From Crocinitomix sp044361315 (GTDB taxonomy: Bacteria > Bacteroidota > Bacteroidia > Flavobacteriales_D > Crocinitomicaceae): 64,000 nt of DNA. Position numbers and translations under genes: made by a program. This document shows positions 53,192 through 62,089 of this stretch, piece by piece. Position 1 is the stretch's first letter. The number at the start of each line of letters is the position of its first letter. The notes beneath the pieces were generated by a model, which saw only the letters and a list, made by a program, of their open reading frames with translations, was not told the DNA's origin and ran no database searches. Where the stretch lies: assembly GCA_044361315.1 (NCBI GenBank), contig JBIKJA010000006.1, positions 149,245 through 213,244 on the forward strand, given 5' to 3'.

Positions 53192-54196
53192 TTAATACCC
53201 CCATAAATCATGTTCAAATGTCGAAATGGACGTTTTAATGTCTTCTGCTTCAATCAAGGCATCAATTCCCGCTTTGTAGCTTTCAATTTCTCGATCTTCC
53301 ATGTTCGATTCTTTCAAAATATAGCTATGGTACATCCGTTTCCAAAACAAATCATCTAACGACATTTGCTGGGACTCATTTTGCCTCGATTTTACAAAAA
53401 AGTTCTGAAAAACATACCTACATTCTGGAAAATATAGCCAAAATAAATCCCGCAAGCCTATAATATTGCCAGCAGCATCTCTTTGATAAACAACTGGTGC
53501 AATCCCAATAATCCTCCGATCCACCACCGATCGCTGTTTGTCAAAAAACCAATCTTCTTTAATTTTATATTGAACGATGTCCTTCGAAAGAAACCAAAGT
53601 GTATCATCGGCTGGATATACCGCACTTATAGTACCATTCGCCAACACAACCACGCTATCTTCCGTTGGATCTAGCACACTCTTCAATGGCGCCGCAAAAG
53701 GATCCACCGACACTTCGCCTAAATAGATAAATAATTCTTTTTGCAAAACAGAATCGGTGTAGTAATTCCCGCCAGATTTGGCCGAAGTAATGGGATATTT
53801 AAAGGCATCTCCATCTTTCCATGCCTCCCATGCCGGATTGAATGGAGAGTACAAAGTCAAATCACCAGACAAAACGTGGTGCCGAATAATTGTCCATAAA
53901 CTCCACACCGAAGGATTCCTGTTCCAAATCGAACTCTGAATTTCATCCATCGGATAATACAAGGGGTGGTTAAATTTCTGTTTCAAGTCAATTACACTCC
54001 ACACCCGTTTGCTCCAACCCACATCACTTTCACGAATATGGACATAAGGTACCACGCGTTTCGTCGGAATCGTTTCCTTAACGTAGTTGCCATCCAACAC
54101 GCCTGGCGCAGAGCCACCAATTGGCCCACGCACCAACTGGGTTAAACCAAGCGAAGCAAAAACCATTGCCACGCCTAAAAAGAACATTTTTTTCAT
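53192..54196 (-). CDS. Second GldN-like T9SS ring protein
   Basis: 334 residues, the same length as the GldN at 54352 and highly similar to it (shared WSKRVWSVIDL, KFNHPLYYP, WSLWTIIRHHV, VDRRIIGIAPVVYQ, LFWLYFPECRYVFQNFFV, FEHDLWGY). Signal peptide about 1-19. GldN forms the periplasmic ring with GldK. In Flavobacterium johnsoniae a GldN paralog, GldO, is partly redundant. The equivalent here would be an analogous duplicate. It lies behind a terminator and so is probably transcribed separately. Confidence 0.9.
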   Translation of the reverse strand: MKKMFFLGVAMVFASLGLTQLVRGPIGGSAPGVLDGNYVKETIPTKRVVPYVHIRESDVGWSKRVWSVIDLKQKFNHPLYYPMDEIQSSIWNRNPSVWSLWTIIRHHVLSGDLTLYSPFNPAWEAWKDGDAFKYPITSAKSGGNYYTDSVLQKELFIYLGEVSVDPFAAPLKSVLDPTEDSVVVLANGTISAVYPADDTLWFLSKDIVQYKIKEDWFFDKQRSVVDRRIIGIAPVVYQRDAAGNIIGLRDLFWLYFPECRYVFQNFFVKSRQNESQQMSLDDLFWKRMYHSYILKESNMEDREIESYKAGIDALIEAEDIKTSISTFEHDLWGY

Positions 54197-54300
54197 GTTT
54201 ATTATTTTGAGATGAACAATTTTTGTGAGAAATCGGTTAAATTCAAATCAAACAACACTTAAAGAACGATTTTTCGGGAATCAGTTACAGGATTTTGAGC

Positions 54301-54331
54301 AAAAAAAAAGCAGAACCGAAGTCCTGCTTTT
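54301..54331 (-). terminator. Strong intrinsic terminator after gldN
   Basis: On the minus strand AAAAGCAGGAC and GTTCTGCTTTT form an 11-bp stem (one G-T pair) with a TTCG tetraloop, followed by a T-run. It separates gldKLMN from the second gldN. Confidence 0.88.
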
Positions 54332-54351
54332 AATAAAATTTTGTTTGTGCG

Positions 54352-55356
54352 TTAGAAACTCCACAAATCGTGCTCGAAGGTAAAAATCTTTTCTTTAATT
54401 CTTTCTGCTTCAAGTAAAGCATCCACCCCAGCTTTGTAGCTATCAATTTCTCGATCATACAAATTGGTTTCCTTGATGATATAACTTTGGAACATTCGTT
54501 TCCAGAATAAATCGTCAAAGGACATTCGTTGCGCATCGTTGTTTCTATTTTGAACAAAGAAATTTTGAAATACATAGCGACATTCAGGGAAATAGAGCCA
54601 AAATAATTCTCTAAAACCAGTGACGTTACCATTGTTATCTTTATTGTAGATAACAGGAGCAATTCCAATAATTCTTCGATCCAAAACTGATCTTTCCTTG
54701 TCGAAGAAAAAATCTTCTTTTAGGCGGTACTGAACGATGTCAGACGACTTGAACCAAAGCGTATCACTTGGAGGATAGACCGCAGACCAATCTAATGTGA
54801 TTGGATCTTGCACCAAACTGTCCTCATCGGGGTACACAATACTTTTCAAAGGCTCCGCAAATGGGTCTCTAATTTCGGTTCCCATATACACGAATACTTC
54901 ATCGCGAAAAGCTTTATCCGTTTCATACGTCCCACCAGGAACTTTCGATTTAATTGGATATTTGAACATGTCACCATCCTTCCATTGCTCCCACATCGGG
55001 TTAAACGGAGAATAAACAGTCAAATCGCCAGTCATAATATGGTAACGAATGATCGTCCATAAACTCCATCGACTTGTGTTTTTTTGCCACATCCCAAGCT
55101 CCATCTCATCCAAAGGATAATAAAGCGGATGATTAAATTTCTCTCTCAAATCAATCACACTCCATACCCTTTTACTCCACGTCACATCAGCTTCGCGAAC
55201 AAATTCATAAGGTACAACTTTTTTGGTTGGAATATTTTCTTGTACATATACCCCATCCAAAACACCAGGTGCAGGAATAGAGATTGGTCCTCGAATATCT
55301 TGAGCCAAACTTACTCCAACACTCAACATCACAAAAGAAAAAATTAATCTTTTCAT
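54352..55356 (-). CDS. gldN: Gliding motility/T9SS protein GldN
   Basis: 334 residues, signal peptide about 1-18 (VSLAQ). The periplasmic protein joins the lipoprotein GldK in the outer-membrane-associated ring of the T9SS. Conserved blocks: EADVTWSKRVWSVIDLREKF, GDLTVYSPFNPMWEQWKDGD, DRRIIGIAPVIY, FPECRYVFQNFFV. Last gene of the porP-gldK-gldL-gldM-gldN run, 25 bases after gldM and followed by a terminator. Confidence 0.95.
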   Translation of the reverse strand: MKRLIFSFVMLSVGVSLAQDIRGPISIPAPGVLDGVYVQENIPTKKVVPYEFVREADVTWSKRVWSVIDLREKFNHPLYYPLDEMELGMWQKNTSRWSLWTIIRYHIMTGDLTVYSPFNPMWEQWKDGDMFKYPIKSKVPGGTYETDKAFRDEVFVYMGTEIRDPFAEPLKSIVYPDEDSLVQDPITLDWSAVYPPSDTLWFKSSDIVQYRLKEDFFFDKERSVLDRRIIGIAPVIYNKDNNGNVTGFRELFWLYFPECRYVFQNFFVQNRNNDAQRMSFDDLFWKRMFQSYIIKETNLYDREIDSYKAGVDALLEAERIKEKIFTFEHDLWSF

Positions 55357-55381
55357 AACTCACATTTTAATTAAACTTCTA

Positions 55382-57106
55382 CTAACGTGTAGTAAATACT
55401 AAAGCCGATCTTTTTGAAACGTTATCTGGCCCTTTGTAGTTTACCATAATTGTTACTTGTTTACCAGCAGATTGAGCCAAAATTTGGTTCGCTGCAACAT
55501 CAAGTGTTCCTCCACTTCCAACTTTACCTTTTTTAAGGATACCATCTACACTAACGTCACCACCTGTAATTGAGAAACTTACATTTGTCAAAGGGACACT
55601 TTCATCGTATCTACAAGAAACTCTTGTTGAACTTCTTACAGCCGATAACCCTGGATTTTGCCCATTAGAGATTCCTCCCAAATAAACATCCGGAGTAGGT
55701 AATCCTTTTACTTTAAATTTAAACGTTCCAAGGTTTACTGATCCACCACCTTCTTTTTGTCCGTTGACACTAATCGATGCTTCACGCGTTCCTGCTCCAA
55801 CTGTAGCCACATATTGCGCACCGCGTTTAGATATAGAACACCCACTACCCGATAAGGTTACACGATCTGGTGGAAAACCTGATGCAGTTCCTTCAACAAT
55901 GTTGTCATATCCTCTGTAAAGCACACGCATTTCAGGTAATGCAACAACACCCATTGGCTGACCAACAGTATACTCAAAAGACCAAGGTTTAGGTACTTCA
56001 ACTCCACGTTGTTTTACCATAATCACCCCTTTAATTTTGTGCATCCCTGCTTGCTCACCTCTTAAACTAATACTTCCATCTGGATTTGTAGCTGGTTTCC
56101 AGCTATCATTATTCGCTGTATCCGCATCCTGTCCCCATCTCACATTTGGAACTTCGGTTGAATCGTACGCAGCAATCATAACCCGTAAGTTTAATGAATC
56201 GCCTTGGTTGATATAACCAGTACTTGCAAATGCCAATGGCTCAATTTTGTTGAAATCAAACTCTTGAACATCTACTTTAGATAATAAAAACTCAGTAGCC
56301 ATCGACTCTGAATTTTTAACATCCAATTTAAGAGCTGTAATCATCGCTGCAGCCGCAACAATTGGGGCATGGTCAAACATTACCGAAGGCCAAGGAAGAA
56401 CTTCTTCTTTACCATGAACTTTAACGGTAATTTCTTCTTCCAAATCCAACGATCTCATGAACGCAGCAATTTGCATTGTATCATCAGGATTACACGTTTT
56501 AAGTGATGCTTTTAAATCCTTCAAATCTTCAGGAGCTTTAAAGGTGTATTTACCTTTTGGAGTTTCGTATGTTGCCATAATAGAAGCTACAGCATTTCTG
56601 TATTCCACTACTTTTTTACGCATATCCAATCCTCTTTGAACTGGTTTTAAAGGATCACCACCGATAAATAGTTGTGTTGGAACATCATAATTGTCCATTC
56701 CTAGGATATCTGAGAAAGGTTTTAGCGTAATAATATTACCCGCTTTATCTTTCTGATCAATCCAATCAACACCTTCAGCCTCTTTGATCATGTCATTACA
56801 TTCTCCTAAAAGGAAACCAACAATTTTTGCGGTTTCGTCTTTTACTTTGATGGCGCGGTCTTGCCATACTTTTACCGAATTCACATCACCACCTTGCGCT
56901 TTAACAGTAGTGATCTTTTTATCAAATGCAGCATAATTACCTTCGTTATTATTTGCAATGATCGTAGCACTCTTGTCAAGTTTGTTACTCAGTGTAACAA
57001 AGGCTGCAATGATTTCTTTCGATACGTTTAGCGCTAGAAGGGCAGTCAGTACAAGGTACATCATGCCGATCATCTTCTGTCTAGGGGTTTCTTTTCCTCC
57101 TGCCAT
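55382..57106 (-). CDS. gldM: Gliding motility/T9SS motor protein GldM
   Basis: 574 residues with one membrane helix (KMIGMMYLVLTALLALNVSK, about 11-30) and four periplasmic beta domains. Together with GldL it is the proton-driven motor of the T9SS. Seen: LGECNDMIKEAEGVDWIDQK, LPWPSVMFDHAPIVAAAAM, FEYTVGQPMGVVALPEM, GISNGQNPGLSAVRSSTRVS. It lies 56 bases after gldL. The first helix carries the conserved Arg near the N-terminus (TPRQKMIG). Confidence 0.96.
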   Translation of the reverse strand: MAGGKETPRQKMIGMMYLVLTALLALNVSKEIIAAFVTLSNKLDKSATIIANNNEGNYAAFDKKITTVKAQGGDVNSVKVWQDRAIKVKDETAKIVGFLLGECNDMIKEAEGVDWIDQKDKAGNIITLKPFSDILGMDNYDVPTQLFIGGDPLKPVQRGLDMRKKVVEYRNAVASIMATYETPKGKYTFKAPEDLKDLKASLKTCNPDDTMQIAAFMRSLDLEEEITVKVHGKEEVLPWPSVMFDHAPIVAAAAMITALKLDVKNSESMATEFLLSKVDVQEFDFNKIEPLAFASTGYINQGDSLNLRVMIAAYDSTEVPNVRWGQDADTANNDSWKPATNPDGSISLRGEQAGMHKIKGVIMVKQRGVEVPKPWSFEYTVGQPMGVVALPEMRVLYRGYDNIVEGTASGFPPDRVTLSGSGCSISKRGAQYVATVGAGTREASISVNGQKEGGGSVNLGTFKFKVKGLPTPDVYLGGISNGQNPGLSAVRSSTRVSCRYDESVPLTNVSFSITGGDVSVDGILKKGKVGSGGTLDVAANQILAQSAGKQVTIMVNYKGPDNVSKRSALVFTTR

Positions 57107-57162
57107 GATTTATCTATTTTTTAAAGTTTAACACTAACTAATTGTCATTTGATAAATGAAAA

Positions 57163-58008
57163 TTAATCTCTAGATATAGTCATCGCTTTTAGCATATTAC
57201 CATAAACTTGATTTAAATCAGTCAAGTTTTTGGACAACATAGCCATATTTTCACGGTACAATTTAGTGTCTTCCACTGATGCGCTAAGATTAGCCATCAT
57301 TTCAGTTATATTCGTTTGGAATTTCTCAGTTGATTCCAAGTGTGCAGAAGATCCTTTTAATTGCAACTCATAAACGTTGTTTAACGCGGCTAAGTTTGTG
57401 GATACTTTTTGGATTTGCTCACCAAATGAAGCGCCTTCACCTGCAGTGTTCGTCAAACCTAAAATAGATTCAGACGCTCTTTCATATGTATTAGACAAAC
57501 CTCTTACTTGTTGTGAAGCATTTTCTAAACTTGCAACATAAGAATCAGTTGCAGCAGCAGCACCAGAAACAGCTTTTAAGCCTTCTGCGTTGTCACTTAA
57601 TGTTCTGATTCCATCTCCTAAACGGTTTAACAAGGCTGCATCGATTTTAGCTTCTTCAAGCAATGAATCAAATTTTTCAGTGATTCCTGTGACACTTTTG
57701 CCACCGCCGCCACCGCCATGTGCCATTCCTGATTCACCTTTTTCATCAAGGTAAGCGTGTAAATCAAAACTTTCATCGTGAGCTAACGCTAATTCAGGGT
57801 AGACTAATTCCCATTTAGGATCTTCGTGTAAAGGTTCGAACGCTGAGAAAAAGAAAATTACTGCTTCTGTACTCAAACCAATTACGAGCATTGGACCCGC
57901 TCCTGGCCAGTGCATGATTTTAAACATCGCACCCAAAATAACTACTGCTGCACCGATACCGTACAACTTCGCCATAAATAATTTCCATTTTTTCGTTCCT
58001 GGTCTCAT
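57163..58008 (-). CDS. gldL: Gliding motility/T9SS motor protein GldL
   Basis: 281 residues with two transmembrane helices at the N-terminus (about 13-31, KLYGIGAAVVILGAMFK; 38-56, PMLVIGLSTEAVIFFFSAF). The key Glu in the second helix (STEAVIF) is thought to carry protons through the GldL5-GldM2 motor. A Gly-rich loop (GGGGGGKSV) is followed by a long cytoplasmic coiled coil. Confidence 0.96.
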   Translation of the reverse strand: MRPGTKKWKLFMAKLYGIGAAVVILGAMFKIMHWPGAGPMLVIGLSTEAVIFFFSAFEPLHEDPKWELVYPELALAHDESFDLHAYLDEKGESGMAHGGGGGGKSVTGITEKFDSLLEEAKIDAALLNRLGDGIRTLSDNAEGLKAVSGAAAATDSYVASLENASQQVRGLSNTYERASESILGLTNTAGEGASFGEQIQKVSTNLAALNNVYELQLKGSSAHLESTEKFQTNITEMMANLSASVEDTKLYRENMAMLSKNLTDLNQVYGNMLKAMTISRD

Positions 58009-58069
58009 AATTCTTCGCTTTTAGTTTAACATTTATTTATTTGGTTTATTTACTTGATTTGGTAATATA

Positions 58070-59650
58070 CTATCTCAATTCAATATCAGACTTCAACTCT
58101 TCTCCTCCTTCTTTTTCAAAATCTTCTCCACCTCGTCCAATATGTGTTTGTACACATCTAAACCCTAAATAAGATTTAGCAGTGTCTTGGTACTCGTAGG
58201 TTCGGGTTCCTGTTTGCAGGTAATAACCTATGTCTTTCCAGGAACCACCACGAATCACTTTACGTTTCATTGAAGGTGGATCCCAATCCATTGCATCATA
58301 TCTGTATTCAGGACTTAAATCATGTGTGAATTCATAAACAGATTCTTCGAATGCTGTTTCTGTCCATTCAGCCACGTTCCCTGACATACAATATAATCCG
58401 TAACCGTTTGGATTGTATGAATACGCTTTTACAGTATAAAAACCTCCGTCATCGAAATAACGTCCGCGCATTGGTTTAAAGTTTCCTAACATACACCCAC
58501 CTGAGTTTCTGATGTAAGGACCTCCCCAAGGATATGGACTTTCTTTTAAGTTACCTCTTGCTGCATACTCCCATTCACCTTCGTTCGGTAATCTAAAATC
58601 TTGTACCCAAAGTGAACCAACTCCTGATAGCCATGAGTTCAATTTTTGAGTCCGCCACACGCAGAATGCTTTTGCTTGAAACCATGTTACTCCAACAACA
58701 GGATAATTGTCATACGCTGGGTGCCAGAAATACATATTAGTCATTGGATCGTTGAATGAGTAGGTAAAATCTCGTACCCAACATAAAGTATCCGGATATA
58801 CATTAATTACCTCATCAATAATAAAACGACTTCTGTCTTCATGCGAACGAAGTGCATTATTTTGTCCGATTTTGTTAAAATAACCTAAATCCAAATCTTG
58901 TCCTTCTGGCTCACCTGTAAAAGCATTCGGTGGGTTTTTCAAATCACGGTGCTGAGGATCCAAAGATGGTTGTGTATAATTACCATTCGGATCGTAACCG
59001 TCCCTTAAGATGTTTACACGACCTTGTTGAGCTGCGGCACGCAAATTAATCCAATAATATTTGAATTTCAATTTTCGAGTATCGATTTCTCTACGTTTGT
59101 AAAAACGCTCGTTTGGACGCAAATACATGTCCGAAATTAACGGGACAACTTGTTCAGCTTTAATCCCTCTAGGCAATCTACCTGTAAAAGAAAATAATTC
59201 CCGATTTTCAATGGGCTGAGCTGGATCAAACTCTTTCCATTCCAGGTTAGATTCATCGTAATAAATATCTGGATGATTTAACATATCACCGATTAATTCT
59301 TCATCGATTTCATCATTACCAGTTGGGTTTGTATTTTCATACACCTTTTCTAACATAATTGAATCTCTCACCCACTCCACGAATTCACGGTACTCATTGT
59401 TCGTGATTTCCGTTTGATCCATATACAATGAGTGGATGGAAACAACGTGTGCACGTGACTGATGTAAGAATGGAACATCCTCATCACTCGCTCCCATCGT
59501 GTAAGAGCCAGAAGGTATGTAAATCATACCAAGAGGAATTTCCGGAAAAAAGACTTTTCTTCCCTGCACTCCGAGCAGATGCCCAGACCCTGAATTACAA
59601 CTTGAAAACAAGAGTGTAATTCCAACTACAAAAACCATTATTTTTTTCAT
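58070..59650 (-). CDS. gldK: Gliding motility/T9SS lipoprotein GldK
   Basis: About 526 residues. Lipoprotein signal: MKKIMVFVVGITLLFSSC, lipid-attached Cys at 18 from the 59650 start. That start is chosen because the frame from 59674 would put charged residues before the signal. The rest is an FGE-sulfatase-type (formylglycine-generating enzyme-like) fold with YIPSGSYTMGASDEDV, DQTEITNNEYREFV and the ending VIRGGSWKDIG and YLGFRCVQT. The catalytic Cys pair of true FGE is not used in GldK. It forms the ring with GldN. Confidence 0.95.
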   Translation of the reverse strand: MKKIMVFVVGITLLFSSCNSGSGHLLGVQGRKVFFPEIPLGMIYIPSGSYTMGASDEDVPFLHQSRAHVVSIHSLYMDQTEITNNEYREFVEWVRDSIMLEKVYENTNPTGNDEIDEELIGDMLNHPDIYYDESNLEWKEFDPAQPIENRELFSFTGRLPRGIKAEQVVPLISDMYLRPNERFYKRREIDTRKLKFKYYWINLRAAAQQGRVNILRDGYDPNGNYTQPSLDPQHRDLKNPPNAFTGEPEGQDLDLGYFNKIGQNNALRSHEDRSRFIIDEVINVYPDTLCWVRDFTYSFNDPMTNMYFWHPAYDNYPVVGVTWFQAKAFCVWRTQKLNSWLSGVGSLWVQDFRLPNEGEWEYAARGNLKESPYPWGGPYIRNSGGCMLGNFKPMRGRYFDDGGFYTVKAYSYNPNGYGLYCMSGNVAEWTETAFEESVYEFTHDLSPEYRYDAMDWDPPSMKRKVIRGGSWKDIGYYLQTGTRTYEYQDTAKSYLGFRCVQTHIGRGGEDFEKEGGEELKSDIELR

Positions 59651-59759
59651 GCTACCTTTGTTTTTTTCTACCAATCTTTATCTATCAATTTCAGAACTCA
59701 ATAAGGGCTCGGTCTTTCCTATTAACGAGATAAATTTAATTAGGTTACATTTTTTGTTT

Positions 59760-60749
59760 TTACTCTAATATAAACGGATTACTGCTTCTCGGTACTGGAG
59801 GAGCAGGCGGGAACATGCAGTAGTTTAAAAACAACTCATGTGTGCCTTTACCATACGCATTAAGCGGATTAGTCATAATATCAAACGAATATCCGATTTT
59901 AGCTAGATCTCTATTAATATTTGCACTCGGTGAAAATGCATATCCTGCCATCACAGCAATTGCATCCGAATATCTGTATGAAGCACCAGCCCAAAAATAC
60001 GTACTTGTATTTAACCAATAATCAGCAGTTAAATTGATGTCGAACACCATTGTTGCCATGTCTGATTTAATTAAAGCGCTTGGCTTAAGCAACAATTTAC
60101 CAGTTCCTAAACCAACACCTTCACCCAAGTCATAAGTATATCCTCCCATAACATAATAATGTCTAGCCACCGAAAAACTAACTTTAGATAAATTAGCTGG
60201 TGCTAGGTGAGTCGTAGAAATACCTACATAATACTTTTGATTTCCATACCAATACAAACCAAAATTGGCATCAAAACCAGTTGCTCCAATTTGCTGATTG
60301 ATTGAATTAATTGCTGGATCTAAATCTGCCGCAACTTGTGGGGGAATCCAAGTAGGATTAAAACCTACATTGATAGCTCCTAAACCAACCCCAGCACTTA
60401 AAATACCTGCTGTTGTTGGATAATGGTACGCAGCATTTACATTTACTGTATTATTTCGTTGAAATCCGATTGCATCGTTTACAAAAGAAATACCAACTCC
60501 TAGTCCACCTGGACCTAAAGTTACCTTCTGCAAATTGCCTTGGGCGTTAAACATTGTTGAGTTCGGTGCATCTTGCACTCGATCCCATTGATTTCTATAC
60601 ATCAAAGTTCCACAAAATCCTTTAAATCCAGTTGTAGCCGGATTGTAAGACATGCGGTCATACATGTAATGAGTGAACTGTTTATCCTGTTGCCCGAAGG
60701 CAAAAGTCATTGAGAAACAGCACAATACTAAAGATAAAACTCTATTCAT
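59760..60749 (-). CDS. PorP/SprF-family T9SS outer-membrane protein
   Basis: 329 residues, signal peptide about 1-19 (TFAFGQ). A type IX membrane-protein family (PorP/SprF) beta-barrel: FTHYMYDRMSYNPATTGFKG, YRNQWDRVQDAPNSTM, LGVGISFVNDAIGFQRNNTV, FDANFGLYWYGNQKYYVGIS, and the C-terminal NPLNAYGKGTHELFLNYCMF. It anchors secreted filaments or couples the ring to the outer membrane. Position just before gldK is the normal T9SS gene order. Confidence 0.92.
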   Translation of the reverse strand: MNRVLSLVLCCFSMTFAFGQQDKQFTHYMYDRMSYNPATTGFKGFCGTLMYRNQWDRVQDAPNSTMFNAQGNLQKVTLGPGGLGVGISFVNDAIGFQRNNTVNVNAAYHYPTTAGILSAGVGLGAINVGFNPTWIPPQVAADLDPAINSINQQIGATGFDANFGLYWYGNQKYYVGISTTHLAPANLSKVSFSVARHYYVMGGYTYDLGEGVGLGTGKLLLKPSALIKSDMATMVFDINLTADYWLNTSTYFWAGASYRYSDAIAVMAGYAFSPSANINRDLAKIGYSFDIMTNPLNAYGKGTHELFLNYCMFPPAPPVPRSSNPFILE

Positions 60750-60873
60750 AAACTAGTTTTTTCTATACCATTTAACGTCGGAACGCTCCAACAAAGGGCT
60801 AAAATAAATAAAAATAATGAAAAACCGACTTTTTTTTTTCAAAATCGACTTTTTTTAAATTCAGTTTAAATAA

Positions 60874-62034
60874 TCACGATAACTTTTTATACGTTTTTAA
60901 CCAAAGATTCGGGAGTTCATTTTTTAATGCATTCTCATAATCTTCATAACTACATGGTACGAGTAAATGCCGTTGAAGTTTCATTCCTTTGATTTTTGGA
61001 TAAGGAACTTCCATCCACCATCGCCCACTTTTATCACTTTTATAAAAAATTACCTCATCTCTAAAATCGTCCAAATTAACTCTAAACTTCACATAATCAG
61101 TTTTTAAACCGATTGGATAATCTTGTTTGCGTTGATTATACCCTTCTAAAAAATACCAAATCATTTGAGCTAATAAATTTATATCACTTTGATAATTTAG
61201 GGGATTTGGGGCAAAATTAAAGATACCTGTGCTTGTCAATTTATCACTAATCCCTGCGTAACGCATAATTCTGCAAGCATCTTCTCCATAAAATCCATTT
61301 GGCAAAAATTCGTGATTACTTTTATAGTCGGACGAACGAATAGCGTTCATATCAAAACTTAAAAGATCCGTATTTCTAAGTTGCGGTTCAACTATTTTTT
61401 CATTTGCATAATAATCACCTAATCTAAATGCATCAAAATAGAGATCATCTATTAATTTTAATTCATTTGGATTGACCAAATAAGATTGATAACCAAAAAT
61501 AGAAAAATTGAAGAGGTAATTTGGCTTGTGCAATAATATTTTATTAATCCAACCAGTTGCTTTTAATAGATCGTCTGGATCGCCTAAATCGAGGAATGGA
61601 TCCACGGCCATAATATTAACGGTTTGTTCTAATTTTTCGTAGGCCTGATACATAGCAAAGGTCAAATCTTGACTACCACCTATAACAAGAGGGAAAACTT
61701 CTGATTTTACCAATTCAGAGACCACATCTTTTAATGCTTTATAAGTGTCTTCGATCGTGTGACCAGGTTTGATCCATCCTAAATCATGAATTTCGGTACG
61801 CCAATTACCTATAAACTGTTTATTAAACGCATGCCTAAAATCCTGAATCCAACTTTCTTTTACATCAACACACGAACTATTTCGATATTCGGGTACATAT
61901 ATAATAGCAATGCTTTTTTTCTCGATAAAATTATAGCTAGACGAATCACCTGCTATCACAACACTCCCAAGCTGGCCAACTAGGTATTGATTTCCGTTAC
62001 TTTCTGATTCAAAATAGATGCTGAGATCTTTCAT
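60874..62034 (-). CDS. Arginase-fold protein without the metal ligands
   Basis: 386 residues of the ureohydrolase (arginase/agmatinase/formimidoylglutamase) fold by layout: the first metal motif is GGSQDLTF (119-126; usual GGDHS), the second DPFLDLG (145-151; usual DAHxDxR), the third SFDMNAIRSSD (226-236; usual SxDxDxxDP). The His and most Asp ligands of the two Mn sites are lost, so ureohydrolase activity is unlikely. Such proteins are known next to T9SS core genes in Bacteroidota, as I recall. A structural role is possible. It follows topA by 55 bases. Confidence 0.8.
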   Translation of the reverse strand: MKDLSIYFESESNGNQYLVGQLGSVVIAGDSSSYNFIEKKSIAIIYVPEYRNSSCVDVKESWIQDFRHAFNKQFIGNWRTEIHDLGWIKPGHTIEDTYKALKDVVSELVKSEVFPLVIGGSQDLTFAMYQAYEKLEQTVNIMAVDPFLDLGDPDDLLKATGWINKILLHKPNYLFNFSIFGYQSYLVNPNELKLIDDLYFDAFRLGDYYANEKIVEPQLRNTDLLSFDMNAIRSSDYKSNHEFLPNGFYGEDACRIMRYAGISDKLTSTGIFNFAPNPLNYQSDINLLAQMIWYFLEGYNQRKQDYPIGLKTDYVKFRVNLDDFRDEVIFYKSDKSGRWWMEVPYPKIKGMKLQRHLLVPCSYEDYENALKNELPNLWLKTYKKLS

Positions 62035-62089
62035 TTATTACGCGTTTTTCATCCAATTAATCGTACCCGCTATCTTTAAAAAGTAAGAA

